Positions 42,269 to 52,000 of a stretch of 54,885 bases of DNA are shown here, piece after piece. The position numbers and the translations under genes are program-made. The stretch spans positions 1 to 54,885 of the forward strand of contig JAZLFM010000007.1 of assembly GCA_045615765.1 (NCBI GenBank), in the 5' to 3' direction. The notes under the pieces are model-generated. The model was not told the DNA's origin. It saw only the letters and a program-made list of their open reading frames with translations, and made no database searches. The DNA comes from UBA1715 sp045615765 (GTDB lineage: Bacteria > Bacteroidota > Bacteroidia > Bacteroidales > UBA1715). The stretch's first letter is position 1; each line of letters starts with the position of its first letter.

Positions 42269-45200
42269 ATGAGTCTAATAAACAACATTTTACGCAAAAT
42301 TTTCGGTGGCACTCAATCCGAAAAAAATATACGTGAAATTCTTCCATTGGTTGAAAAAATCAATGAATTTGAGAAAAAATTGAACAATGGCACTACCGAC
42401 GAACTTCGTGCGGCTACAAAAGACTTGCAAAATCGTATTGCCACTGCTATCAAACCACAAGAAGACAAAATTGCGGAACTACAAACTAAGCTTGAAGACG
42501 AAGACATTACTTCCGTTGAAGAGCGTGAATCGATGTACGATACTATCGATGCCTTGAAAAAGGAAATCGACGAAACTATAGCTAAAACACTTGACGAAAT
42601 TCTTCCAGAAGCTTTCGCCATCGTAAAAAACACGGCTCGTCGTTTCGCAAACAATGCTACGATAGAAGTAACTGCTACCGAATACGATAGAGATTTGGCA
42701 GCCATCTACCCTCACATCACTATTGAAGGAGACAAAGCTATCTGGAACAACACTTGGATTGCCGGCGGAAACCCTGTAACATGGGATATGATACACTACG
42801 ATGTACAGTTGATTGGTGGTACTATTCTTCACCAAGGTAAGATTGCCGAAATGGCTACCGGTGAAGGTAAAACTTTAGTTGCCACTTTGCCTGTATTCCT
42901 TAACGCTCTTCCTGGCCGTGGCGTACATGTGGTTACAGTGAACGATTACTTGGCTAAACGTGATGCCGAATGGATGGGACCTATTTTCCAATTCCATGGA
43001 TTGAAAGTTGATTGTATCGATAAACATCAACCGAACTCTGAATCTCGCCGACAAGCATACGCTGCCGATATTACATACGGTACCAACAATGAATTCGGTT
43101 TCGACTACTTGCGCGACAATATGGCGATACGCCCAGACGAATTGGTACAACGACCACACAACTTCGCTATTGTCGATGAAGTTGACTCGGTTCTTATCGA
43201 CGATGCCAGAACACCGTTGATTATTTCGGGACCGGTTGCCAAGAAGAGCAACGGCGACGAATTATTTGTGGAATATCGTCCTGCTGTTGAACGTCTTTAC
43301 AACGCACAAAAGGCTTTGTTCACTAAAATATTCGCTGAAGCTAAGACATTAATCAACTCTTCGAAAAAAGAAGAAGCCGAAGAAGGTGCAAAATTGTTAC
43401 TTCGTGCGTACAAGGCTTTGCCAAAAACTAACTCTCTCATTAAATTCTTGAGCGAGCAAGGTATGAAGACTCTGTTGACAAAGACAGAGAATACTTATAT
43501 GGCCGAGAACAATAAGTATATGCACATCATTACTGATGACTTATTCTTTGTAATCGACGAGAAAAACAACATTATTGAATTAACAGAAAAAGGTATAGAC
43601 TTCCTTTCTTCCGACCGCGAAGACAAGAATTTCTTCGTACTTCCTGATATAGGCGACAAAATTGCCGAAATCGAAAAATCTTCTAAAACTGCAGAAGAAA
43701 AGGTTGCAGAAAAAGAACAATTGATTCAAGATTACGCAATTAAATCGGAACGCGTACATACTATCAATCAATTATTGAAAGCCTACGCCCTATTCACTAT
43801 CGACCAAGAATATGTGGTAATAGACAACCAAGTTAAGATTGTTGATGAACAAACTGGTCGTATTATGGAAGGTCGCCGTTATTCCGACGGTCTTCACCAA
43901 GCTATAGAAGCAAAAGAGCGCGTAAAGGTTGAGGCTGCTACGCAAACTCACGCAACTATCACATTGCAGAACTACTTCCGTATGTATAAAAAACTTGCCG
44001 GTATGACCGGTACTGCCGAAACGGAAGCAAAAGAGTTCTGGGACATCTACAAAATGGAGGTTGTTGCCGCTCCTACAAATAAACCTGTTATCCGTAAGGA
44101 TCACGATGACCTAATCTACAAAACTCGACGTGAAAAATTCAATGCGGTTATCGACCACGTTGAAGAATTGATAAAAGAAGGTCGTCCAGTATTGGTTGGT
44201 ACGACTTCGGTAGAAATTCCGGAATTACTTTCGCGTATGTTGAAAATCAGAAAGTTGCCACATACGGTTTTGAACGCGAAATTACACCAAAAAGAAGCAG
44301 AAATCGTTGCTCTTGCTGGTCAACCTGGTCATATTACCATAGCAACCAATATGGCTGGTCGTGGTACCGACATTAAACTTTCGGAAGAAGTTAAAGCAGC
44401 CGGTGGTCTTGCAATTATTGGTACAGAGCGTCACGATTCTCGCCGTGTTGACCGCCAGTTGCGTGGTCGTGCCGGTCGTCAAGGTGACCCAGGAAGTTCG
44501 CAATTCTTCGTATCGTTGGAAGACGACTTGATGCGTAAGTTTGGTTCCGAAAGAATCGCAAACATTATGGATAAGATGGGCTTGGAAGAAGGTGAAGTTA
44601 TCCAACATTCAATGATTTCGAAATCAATTGAACGCGCACAACAAAAGGTAGAAGAAAACTTCTTCGGTATTCGTAAACGCTTGTTGGAATACGACGATGT
44701 GATGAACTCACAACGCGAAGTAATCTATACAAAACGTCGCCACGCTCTATTCGGCGACCGTATCGGTATTGACTTTGCCAATATGATGTACGACACTTGC
44801 GTAAGCATAGTATCAGCATCGCAAGGAAACATAGAATTCGAGGAATTTAAGTTTGAATTACTTCGTTTACTTTCGTTAGAATCACCAGTAAACGAACAAG
44901 AATACCTAAAACTAAGCCAGGAAGATCTTATTGAACGCGTTTACCAAGCCGTTCTTGGTGTGTACAATAATAGAGTACAAACTATAGCGCAACAAGCAAA
45001 TCCTGTTATTCAAAAAGTATTCAGCGAACAAAGTGCGACATACAAAAACATTGTTGTTCCTATTTCCGAAGGACGACGCATTTTCCAAGTTGTGACAAAC
45101 CTAGAAAAAGCGGCAAAAACAGAAGGTCGCGAGCTTGTTCGTTCGTTCTTGAAAACTATTATTCTTGTAAGCATAGACGAAGCTTGGAAAGAACATCTTC

Positions 45201-45592
45201 GTGAACTTGACGAATTAAAACAATCGGTACAAAATGCATCGTACGAACACAAAGATCCATTGTTGATCTACAAATTCGAATCGTTCGACTTATTCCAAGC
45301 TATGCTCGAAAAAGTTAACAAGGAAGTTGTTTCTAGCGTATTAAAGGCTCATATCCCATTGCAAGCTAAAGCAGAAGAAGCACAGGAACGTCGTCGTTCT
45401 TCTATGAGCAATATGCAAACAAGAAAAGAGGACACTACTCCATCGAATGCGCCACAAGACACAAGACAACAACAAAAGACTATGCCAGTTCACAATGAAT
45501 TGAAAATAGGAAGAAATGATCCTTGTCCTTGCGGAAGCGGCAAGAAATACAAAAACTGCCACGGACGTAGCGGTGCAGAATCGTTAGAATAG
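42269..45592 (+). CDS. secA: Preprotein translocase ATPase SecA
   Basis: SecA drives preproteins through SecYEG. The 1107-residue protein has Walker A MATGEGKT (195-202), the DEVDS Walker B (303-307), IIDDARTPLIISG-like residues, TNMAGRGTDIKL, RRVDRQLRGRAGRQGD and a C-terminal zinc site CPCGSGKKYKNCH. It is longer than E. coli SecA (about 900), mainly through an insert in the nucleotide/preprotein region (about 325-500) and an N-terminal extension, as usual in Bacteroidota. It is a single gene. ATG 42269 gives MSLINNILRKIFGG, the family start. Confidence 0.98.
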   Translation: MSLINNILRKIFGGTQSEKNIREILPLVEKINEFEKKLNNGTTDELRAATKDLQNRIATAIKPQEDKIAELQTKLEDEDITSVEERESMYDTIDALKKEIDETIAKTLDEILPEAFAIVKNTARRFANNATIEVTATEYDRDLAAIYPHITIEGDKAIWNNTWIAGGNPVTWDMIHYDVQLIGGTILHQGKIAEMATGEGKTLVATLPVFLNALPGRGVHVVTVNDYLAKRDAEWMGPIFQFHGLKVDCIDKHQPNSESRRQAYAADITYGTNNEFGFDYLRDNMAIRPDELVQRPHNFAIVDEVDSVLIDDARTPLIISGPVAKKSNGDELFVEYRPAVERLYNAQKALFTKIFAEAKTLINSSKKEEAEEGAKLLLRAYKALPKTNSLIKFLSEQGMKTLLTKTENTYMAENNKYMHIITDDLFFVIDEKNNIIELTEKGIDFLSSDREDKNFFVLPDIGDKIAEIEKSSKTAEEKVAEKEQLIQDYAIKSERVHTINQLLKAYALFTIDQEYVVIDNQVKIVDEQTGRIMEGRRYSDGLHQAIEAKERVKVEAATQTHATITLQNYFRMYKKLAGMTGTAETEAKEFWDIYKMEVVAAPTNKPVIRKDHDDLIYKTRREKFNAVIDHVEELIKEGRPVLVGTTSVEIPELLSRMLKIRKLPHTVLNAKLHQKEAEIVALAGQPGHITIATNMAGRGTDIKLSEEVKAAGGLAIIGTERHDSRRVDRQLRGRAGRQGDPGSSQFFVSLEDDLMRKFGSERIANIMDKMGLEEGEVIQHSMISKSIERAQQKVEENFFGIRKRLLEYDDVMNSQREVIYTKRRHALFGDRIGIDFANMMYDTCVSIVSASQGNIEFEEFKFELLRLLSLESPVNEQEYLKLSQEDLIERVYQAVLGVYNNRVQTIAQQANPVIQKVFSEQSATYKNIVVPISEGRRIFQVVTNLEKAAKTEGRELVRSFLKTIILVSIDEAWKEHLRELDELKQSVQNASYEHKDPLLIYKFESFDLFQAMLEKVNKEVVSSVLKAHIPLQAKAEEAQERRRSSMSNMQTRKEDTTPSNAPQDTRQQQKTMPVHNELKIGRNDPCPCGSGKKYKNCHGRSGAESLE

Positions 45593-45732
45593 AAACCAAC
45601 AATTCTATAATAAAAAGTCAGATAAGATCAAATTAATTCATCCTTCCGCCAGTTCACAACATTTTTTTCTATGTATTACGCTATACGATTGATTTCATTC
45701 AGATTGCGTACAATACGTTCGTGGAAACGATC

Positions 45733-45762
45733 TGTAGAGACGTGGTGCACCGCGTCTCTACA
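45733..45762. repeat. 30-bp nearly perfect palindrome of the GAGACG...CGTCTC type
   Basis: TGTAGAGACG and CGTCTCTACA form 10-bp arms; the inner part TGGTGCACCG pairs except for one mismatch. Similar GTAGAGACG-TGCA-CGTCTCTAC palindromes are common in several bacterial groups. The terminator at 10129 shares the GAGACG/TGCA/CGTCTC core. The 282-bp gap 45593-45874 holds no gene otherwise. It may end secA transcription, but no T run follows. Confidence 0.55.
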
Positions 45763-45874
45763 ATATCCGAAATAATGTTCACGATTTTGGTGCAAATTGT
45801 TACGAATTATATGCCACGTGACATGTGCAAATGGTACACGATATTAAATTTCTTCACGAATGCCCCACTAATCA

Positions 45875-46699
45875 CTAACAAATTATCACCCGTCCTTCTA
45901 CCACCGACACCATCTTATCTTTTTGCAACGCATCGATAAGTTCTTCCACAAGGCTTAAATCGTAGTTTGTGAGCGTTGCAATTTCCGAATGGGACAATGG
46001 ACCATTTTGTAGTAAACAACGCAGCACAGCGGCTCTTTTTTGGCGAAACGAGCCTTCAAACTTCGATTGCGTAGTATGCTTCTTCGACATTTTATTGAAA
46101 TTGCCTTCGGTTTTCTTCAAATAAGTGCCATAATCCATCAAAGCCCAGTACCATTGTCGTGGATTTTCGGCATACAAAGTTTGACGCGCTAAGTCCTTCA
46201 AAACACTTTCGTCTATCTTTTCGGTTTGGTCATTCAAAAATGTATAAATCAAAACCGTACGTACATTCGTTTCTAAGAAAACCAATGGCTGATTAAATGC
46301 ATATACCAAGATTGAAGCTGCGGTATTTTCTCCTATTCCCGGGCAAGAGCGAAGAAAGGCTTCGTCGGTTGGAAAACTGCCATTCTCAACTATTTTTTGT
46401 GCCGTCTGGTGCAAAAAACGGGCTCTTCGGTTGTAACCCAATCCCGACCAATGTGCTAAAACTTCCTGGAAATCAGCGTGAGCTAAGTCTTCCAAAGTCG
46501 GAAAGGCTTCGATAAATTCAGCAAACTTCTGCATTACGCGTGGCACCTGCGTTTGTTGCAGCATAATTTCCGAAAGTAAAATAAAATAAGGAGTTGTATC
46601 GGAACGCCAAGGCATTTCACGATACAACTCCTTTCCTTTTGCTAAAACAGTTTGCTGAAATTCAGCTATTTGTTCAGCCGACAACTGAATGTTATTCAT
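45875..46699 (-). CDS. mutY: MutY-like A/G-specific adenine glycosylase (short form)
   Basis: A 274-residue HhH-GPD DNA glycosylase. MPWRSDTTPYFILLSEIMLQ with Glu44 and LQQTQV is the MutY start; the helix-hairpin-helix is CPGIGENTA (119-127). In classical MutY the catalytic Asp is in LDGNV; here it reads LETNV with Glu143. The Fe-S cysteines and the NUDIX-like C-terminal domain are missing. WYWALMDYGTYLKK and KFEGSFRQKR define a short subfamily, and a winged-helix-like tail ends the chain. The adenine-glycosylase role is inferred from the family; Glu for Asp may alter activity. It overlaps the terC gene by 8 bp. Confidence 0.8.
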   Translation of the reverse strand: MNNIQLSAEQIAEFQQTVLAKGKELYREMPWRSDTTPYFILLSEIMLQQTQVPRVMQKFAEFIEAFPTLEDLAHADFQEVLAHWSGLGYNRRARFLHQTAQKIVENGSFPTDEAFLRSCPGIGENTAASILVYAFNQPLVFLETNVRTVLIYTFLNDQTEKIDESVLKDLARQTLYAENPRQWYWALMDYGTYLKKTEGNFNKMSKKHTTQSKFEGSFRQKRAAVLRCLLQNGPLSHSEIATLTNYDLSLVEELIDALQKDKMVSVVEGRVIIC

Positions 46700-47675
46700 T
46701 ATTGCCGGATTGTTTCTTCTTGCTAATTATAATAGATGCAATAATGCCAACAGTAAGAATTACTGCTATTACAAGCAAAGATATTCCGATTGGAATGTGT
46801 ACAACTTCCATCAACAACATTTTTACTGCGATGAAAAGTAATAAAACCACCAAACTGTATTTTATGTACTCGAATTTCGACATTGCCGAAGCAAGAACAA
46901 AATACAACGAACGTAATCCTAAAATTGCGCAAATATTTGATGTAAACACAATGAAAGGATCCGTTGTTATAGAGAAAATTGCTGGAATAGAATCTACAGC
47001 AAATAAGACATCGGTCGTTTCTATCACCACCAATACAACAAGCAATGGCGTAACAGCCTTTACTCCGTTTGGCAATTTCGTGAAGAAATTTCCTCCATCC
47101 AATTCTGAACTTACCGGATAAAATCTGCGTATCATTCGGATGAAGAAGTTTTTATCTGCATCGAATTCCTCGTCTTTTCCAAACAACATTTTTAATGCAG
47201 AAACAAGCAACAATGCACCGAACACATACATAATCCAAGAGAAACGGTTTACCAAAGCAGCTCCTAACACTATCATAATGCCACGGAAAACCAAGGCTCC
47301 AAGTATTCCCCAGAACAACACTTCGTGTTGATATTTTGCTGGAATCTTGAAATAGGCAAACAACATAGCCATAACAAATATATTGTCGAGACTAAGCGCT
47401 TTCTCAATCAAATAACCAGTAAGGAATTTTAATCCTGCATCAGCACCATCTTTAATAGCTGCATCCGGACTTTCTGACAACAAGTTACAGAAATCAGCAT
47501 CGTAGGCAAAATAAAGAACTACATTGAACGCCAACGAACATCCTATCCATAGACATGTCATCTTTAATGCCTCAGACATAGAGATTTCGTGTTTTTCTTT
47601 ATTGAAAACCCCTAAATCTAGTGCCAAAAGCACAAAGACAAAAATTAGAAAGAAAACCCAGACTAAACTATGCAT
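46692..47675 (-). CDS. TerC-family integral membrane protein
   Basis: A 327-residue protein with about nine membrane helices. Family marks are ALDLGVFNK in the first helix, SLDNIFVMAM (Asp within the membrane), GILGALVFRGIMI, ETTDVLFAVDSIPAIFSITT and FVLASAMSKFEYI. TerC/Alx proteins are linked to metal homeostasis, mainly manganese export that supports secreted metalloproteins. It is the fifth gene of the cluster. It has 10 bp to the barrel gene upstream and its stop lies inside the mutY gene. Confidence 0.92.
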   Translation of the reverse strand: MHSLVWVFFLIFVFVLLALDLGVFNKEKHEISMSEALKMTCLWIGCSLAFNVVLYFAYDADFCNLLSESPDAAIKDGADAGLKFLTGYLIEKALSLDNIFVMAMLFAYFKIPAKYQHEVLFWGILGALVFRGIMIVLGAALVNRFSWIMYVFGALLLVSALKMLFGKDEEFDADKNFFIRMIRRFYPVSSELDGGNFFTKLPNGVKAVTPLLVVLVVIETTDVLFAVDSIPAIFSITTDPFIVFTSNICAILGLRSLYFVLASAMSKFEYIKYSLVVLLLFIAVKMLLMEVVHIPIGISLLVIAVILTVGIIASIIISKKKQSGNNE

Positions 47676-47685
47676 CGTTTATCGA

Positions 47686-48180
47686 TTAAAATTTGTAACG
47701 AGCTGAGATTGTTGGCCATAAAACGTTAAGAAGCACATCACCATTAATGTGAACGCCATCACCAATGTAAGGACCAACCATAGGACGGAAATCAGCAGAA
47801 AGTTGTAGTGGGAACCAGAAAGTATATTCTAAACCAACCATACCAGCAACACCTACGAAAAGACCAAGATTTTCGTTACCATGATGATAAGCATTATCCC
47901 AAACTGTAGCAACACCAGCACCAACACCAAGGTACCAATTCCATTCACCTTTTGAAGTCCAATCTGGATTAGCGATTACCCAGTTGTGAACTGCAGAAGC
48001 TTGTGCACCGTGTAGGTTACTCCATACACCACCGTCGATTTCCCAGAAGTTAGAACCGCTAGCTTGACGTTGGTAAGATACTTCCAACACATTAGAAAGA
48101 CGAGCACCGATAGCTCTGTGTTGTGCCATAGCACCCATTGAGAACATGCTTAATAAAGCAACTACTAATAATTTTTTCAT
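47686..48180 (-). CDS. Small outer-membrane beta-barrel-like protein
   Basis: A 164-residue protein with a signal peptide (MKKLLVVALLSMFSMGAMAQ) and an alternating strand pattern with many Trp and Gly (EWNWYLGVGAGVATVWDNA; LSADFRPMVGPYIGDG). It ends in YKF, the aromatic end typical for BAM substrates. About 8 strands are expected. No named family was recognised. It lies 10 bp before terC and 40 bp after the DUF5723 gene. Confidence 0.75.
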   Translation of the reverse strand: MKKLLVVALLSMFSMGAMAQHRAIGARLSNVLEVSYQRQASGSNFWEIDGGVWSNLHGAQASAVHNWVIANPDWTSKGEWNWYLGVGAGVATVWDNAYHHGNENLGLFVGVAGMVGLEYTFWFPLQLSADFRPMVGPYIGDGVHINGDVLLNVLWPTISARYKF

Positions 48181-48220
48181 TTTTGTTAATAATATTTAAG
48201 AGTTAATAATGAATTGATTA

Positions 48221-49738
48221 CTACTTAGAATAAGGAACCACACCTTTATTTTTATTCTTCTTATCGTCTAACAATGAAGTTCCACGACTGCTCTTATCGT
48301 CACGACTTCCATTCTTTTGAACGCATCCAAATACGAGGTTACAACCCATACGAATGCTAACCGAACGAGCGTCGGCAGGGAACAATAACGCTCCGATTAA
48401 GTTGTCGGAAACAAAATACCATTGGAAAGGTCCAGGATGAACAGTAAATCCAAGACCGATATTATTGAAATTACCATTGATATACGAGTAACTGATTGTA
48501 GCAGCCGTAAACTTAAATGGTTTAAAGTTAGCCGTAATGGTAGCCGAAGGACGAACTTTGTGAGGCAACACTTCGAACTTGCCCAACAAACCTAACGAGA
48601 TACGTTTTGCCGCTCTATAGCGAAGTCCTACATACACTTTTGTAGGAAGTTTTGTCGTATAACCTTCTTCCTTATAATTGATTTCCTTAAAGTTAGCTAC
48701 GATAGAATCCAAGTCAAGCGCATCAGCGAAATCGTTAAACTGAAGATTATAGATATTTACACCTTCGAAACGCATAGAATCTTCGTCATACAAAGCAAAC
48801 TGACTTGCGTTTGTTTTCCAACGAATCAATCCCAAGTCTTCTACACTGGCAAATGCAGCAAGAGAGCTATTTATATCCTTTGTAAAACCGAAATCAAAAG
48901 CGGCACCATAATTACCAGTAAGCAATGCGTAATCCTTCACAATTGTACTCACAGATTTTTCAGAGAAATCAGAGAACGCCATTTCTTCAACATAGCCGTC
49001 TTCATTAAGTGTAACATCTAAAGGAAGGTTGGTATTTATTGCATATTCCGATTTAACATTGATATAGTTTGTTTTTTCCTGAGTATTCAATTCTATATTC
49101 GACGAAGTTGTTGCTAGATTGGCAACACCCACAAGCAATTTAGCACGAGCACCTGCGGCAAAAGTCTTTGTAAACTGGCTTGAAAATCCTAAAGAAAGTT
49201 GATGGTAATACAACGCATTTGCTCCCAATCCTGTAAAATCAGCCTTACGAACGGCATCGTTACCTTTTGCAGCAAATTCAAACAAAGACTTTGGCATACC
49301 AACATCAGCAAGCATACGCTCAGAAAGGTCAACTGTCATAAAACCCTTCTTGCCTACTTTAAAACCAAAGTTCAACAATTCCATTTGCATATCAACCGAC
49401 GAATAGTTGACCTTACGCAATTTTTTCAAGAAATCGTTTATGTTAGCCGTTGGATGCAAAGGCGTTATCAAAGAATCTTTATAAGCCCCTTCGCCATGGA
49501 AAATCACATCACCATAGTCAACAGGAAGATTAACAGCAAATGTCATTGATGGTGGCAACTGACCAAACAACGGAACTAAAAGACCACCGATATAGAATTT
49601 ACAATTTGGAGCCTGCGAAGGATTTATAAAAGATGATTGTGGAACTCGTTCCATCAAATACATCGTATTGTCGATTTGAGCATACGCAGCATCAAACAAC
49701 AATAAAGAAAGTAGTATGGATAGTAATTTTCTCTTCAT
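48221..49738 (-). CDS. DUF5723 outer-membrane protein
   Basis: A 505-residue protein with a signal peptide (to about residue 20) and the DUF5723 pattern: INPSQAPNCKFYIGG after the start, MTFAVNLPVDYGDVI and LGFSSQFTKTFAAGARAKLL. The mature protein resembles the PorV/FadL-like barrel family of Bacteroidota. A lysine- and Ser-rich tail (DDKKNKNKGVV) ends the chain. Function is unknown; a role in envelope assembly is suggested by its neighbours. It begins 2 bp after the lipoprotein stop, so co-translation is likely. Confidence 0.88.
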   Translation of the reverse strand: MKRKLLSILLSLLLFDAAYAQIDNTMYLMERVPQSSFINPSQAPNCKFYIGGLLVPLFGQLPPSMTFAVNLPVDYGDVIFHGEGAYKDSLITPLHPTANINDFLKKLRKVNYSSVDMQMELLNFGFKVGKKGFMTVDLSERMLADVGMPKSLFEFAAKGNDAVRKADFTGLGANALYYHQLSLGFSSQFTKTFAAGARAKLLVGVANLATTSSNIELNTQEKTNYINVKSEYAINTNLPLDVTLNEDGYVEEMAFSDFSEKSVSTIVKDYALLTGNYGAAFDFGFTKDINSSLAAFASVEDLGLIRWKTNASQFALYDEDSMRFEGVNIYNLQFNDFADALDLDSIVANFKEINYKEEGYTTKLPTKVYVGLRYRAAKRISLGLLGKFEVLPHKVRPSATITANFKPFKFTAATISYSYINGNFNNIGLGFTVHPGPFQWYFVSDNLIGALLFPADARSVSIRMGCNLVFGCVQKNGSRDDKSSRGTSLLDDKKNKNKGVVPYSK

Positions 49739-49740
49739 AG

Positions 49741-51990
49741 TTATTTGCTGGTATAAATAAATTTACAATCGGCTGCCAAATTTAATTTTAAGCCATAATA
49801 TGAATAAAAGATAACTGGAACATCACCGTTTTTATCGGTTTCCAATAACAATTCTACAAGTAATTTATTTGCTTGTTTAAAGTTATCCAAAAGTGGATTA
49901 CCTTTTTCTAATGTTATTTCATCTTCAGACGATTTCTTTGCATCGCGCGCTACCTTTCCATTTGTTGTAGGTGCCGATTCCAACACTATCATATCAAGTG
50001 TTCCAAGATATTGTTTACCGACAGCCAAAGTAGTATCGAGCAATGAAAGCTTCATAGTTGCACTTACCGGAAGCTGATGTTCTGTATTTACATATAAACG
50101 AACACGTTCTATAGCCGAAAGGTCACCTAAATCAGACATATCCAATGGAACTTCTTGTTGGATAACAAGATTTTTTGCCGACATATTTAATGGCAATTCT
50201 ATTTCTACACCTAATCTTGCATGTCCTTTATTGGAAATGCAATTCAAAATAGGCATTCCATCAGGTACATCGGCATTGACATGGAACACACCGCCATAAT
50301 TGATTTTACTTGGTAGAAGATTGATAAAATCTACAACATTCGAAGTATTTTTATCAATATTAAATGTGTTTTTACGTTCTAAACCATTAAATACCGAATC
50401 ACATGTAGGGCGATGAATTGTCCACATATTCGAGTAGCCAGAGAAAGCATCTATCGTATTCCCTTTGTCATCCTTGCCTACTATATTTAGTTCTAAATCA
50501 CCACCAATACCGACAGGGTTTTCAAAATTCACATGAATTTTTGGATCATAGAATTTTAAGTCTCCAGAAATATAATCAGACACAAATTCTTTTAAATCAA
50601 AATCAAGCACATCATTAAACAAGTTCTGATCGAATTTTGCTAGATCGCCTTCGGCATAGGCAAACACTATGCTATCGGGATTGGTAATCTCAACCTTTAT
50701 AAACTGTTCAGGACCGAAGTACAACATACCTCCTGTTGTATTAACCTTATACCCTATTTTTACAGGAATAGAGTTATATGGTTGATTAGGGTTTTGAGTC
50801 AAATCTATATTGTTTTGATCCAATGTCCAATCGTCAGAATAATGAGGGTGCTCATTCGTCATTGTGGCACGCTTGGTTATTGGAGAAACGCCAACAGAAT
50901 CTACAGAAGGAAATTCAACGATAAATTCAGTTGCCAAACCTATTGTAGAAGTAATTTCGTAGTGGAAACGACCTTTTTCAACCAAAACTCTATATAATTT
51001 TCGGTCAAGATCCTCATCACGCATTGTGATGTAGGTAATGGTATCCATACTCAATGTTTGTTTTGGGACATACGCTTTACCAGCATAGGCAACAAGATTC
51101 TTCATATCGATATTCAAAAGAATACCCATTTCATTAAAATCTGTAAGGACATCGGTAGCTTGTGCTATACGAAGATTTTTGAAGCTAAAATAAAACTCGC
51201 TATTCAAATACGATGAATCTATGTCATTGTATATACGGTTTTGTGGACCACCTTGTGAAATCCAGCTCGGATAATTCGAATAATCGAAAGTGGCAAATTC
51301 CACATAATCACCATCTTCGTTATAAGAACCTATCACAATATCGCAATAGAAATTGAAACCACTGGAATTGGTACAAGACAATGTTACCGACCCCGATTTC
51401 AATAAAATGTATTCAAATACATCCTTCACATTTATTTCCTTACCAAATTGAGCAGCAATGTAATCTTTCACCGCATCAGGAATCATTCCGCCAACAGGAT
51501 ATCTATGTTCGTTTGTAGCCGAATGTTCCGACATAGTAACCAATGGACCCGCAGAGATATATTCAGAATAGACACTACTACTAAAATTATCCTTAATCAA
51601 ATCATTTATAGACACATAGCCAATAGGGAATGATACATTGGAAATTTCTATTGGATCAAGATATAATGTAGTATCGTATGGCTCAACTATAGGCAAATGC
51701 ATTACATCGATCAAACGAGCGGTGTCCATAATATAATTAAATTGAATCACCTTATCGTCGTCATTTTTACCATAGCCCAAAGACGATTCACTGATATGTT
51801 CCAAAGTATCTTTTCGTTCTTTGGCAATGTTCATCAATGTTAAATCAGCCTTTGCAATAGGTAAAGCAAGCGAAGGATTCCACTCTATTTCATCAGAAAA
51901 TTTCTCCTTCAAATCAAAATTATCCTTAACGCAGGACGACAGTGCAACGCCCATCAACAGGGCAATTAGAAAGTATAAATACTGCTTCAT
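49741..51990 (-). CDS. Large lipoprotein of unknown function
   Basis: A 749-residue protein with a lipoprotein signal (LMGVALSSC, Cys about residue 20). The mature part begins EKFSDEIEWNPSLALPIA and is beta-rich throughout, with repeated strand patterns but no catalytic motif. Bacteroidota species often pair it with a DUF5723 gene as here. It may be a surface or periplasmic partner of that barrel; that role is inferred from gene order only. It has 10 bp to the DUF3352-like gene upstream and 2 bp to the DUF5723 gene. Confidence 0.75.
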   Translation of the reverse strand: MKQYLYFLIALLMGVALSSCVKDNFDLKEKFSDEIEWNPSLALPIAKADLTLMNIAKERKDTLEHISESSLGYGKNDDDKVIQFNYIMDTARLIDVMHLPIVEPYDTTLYLDPIEISNVSFPIGYVSINDLIKDNFSSSVYSEYISAGPLVTMSEHSATNEHRYPVGGMIPDAVKDYIAAQFGKEINVKDVFEYILLKSGSVTLSCTNSSGFNFYCDIVIGSYNEDGDYVEFATFDYSNYPSWISQGGPQNRIYNDIDSSYLNSEFYFSFKNLRIAQATDVLTDFNEMGILLNIDMKNLVAYAGKAYVPKQTLSMDTITYITMRDEDLDRKLYRVLVEKGRFHYEITSTIGLATEFIVEFPSVDSVGVSPITKRATMTNEHPHYSDDWTLDQNNIDLTQNPNQPYNSIPVKIGYKVNTTGGMLYFGPEQFIKVEITNPDSIVFAYAEGDLAKFDQNLFNDVLDFDLKEFVSDYISGDLKFYDPKIHVNFENPVGIGGDLELNIVGKDDKGNTIDAFSGYSNMWTIHRPTCDSVFNGLERKNTFNIDKNTSNVVDFINLLPSKINYGGVFHVNADVPDGMPILNCISNKGHARLGVEIELPLNMSAKNLVIQQEVPLDMSDLGDLSAIERVRLYVNTEHQLPVSATMKLSLLDTTLAVGKQYLGTLDMIVLESAPTTNGKVARDAKKSSEDEITLEKGNPLLDNFKQANKLLVELLLETDKNGDVPVIFYSYYGLKLNLAADCKFIYTSK

Positions 51991-52000
51991 ACTTAGTTTA

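Noticed and set aside
46692..47675. Tellurite-resistance link between the TerC gene and the TerB-like gene at 24109
   Set aside because: The two are 22 kb apart in separate operons, and TerC-family proteins act mostly in metal homeostasis.
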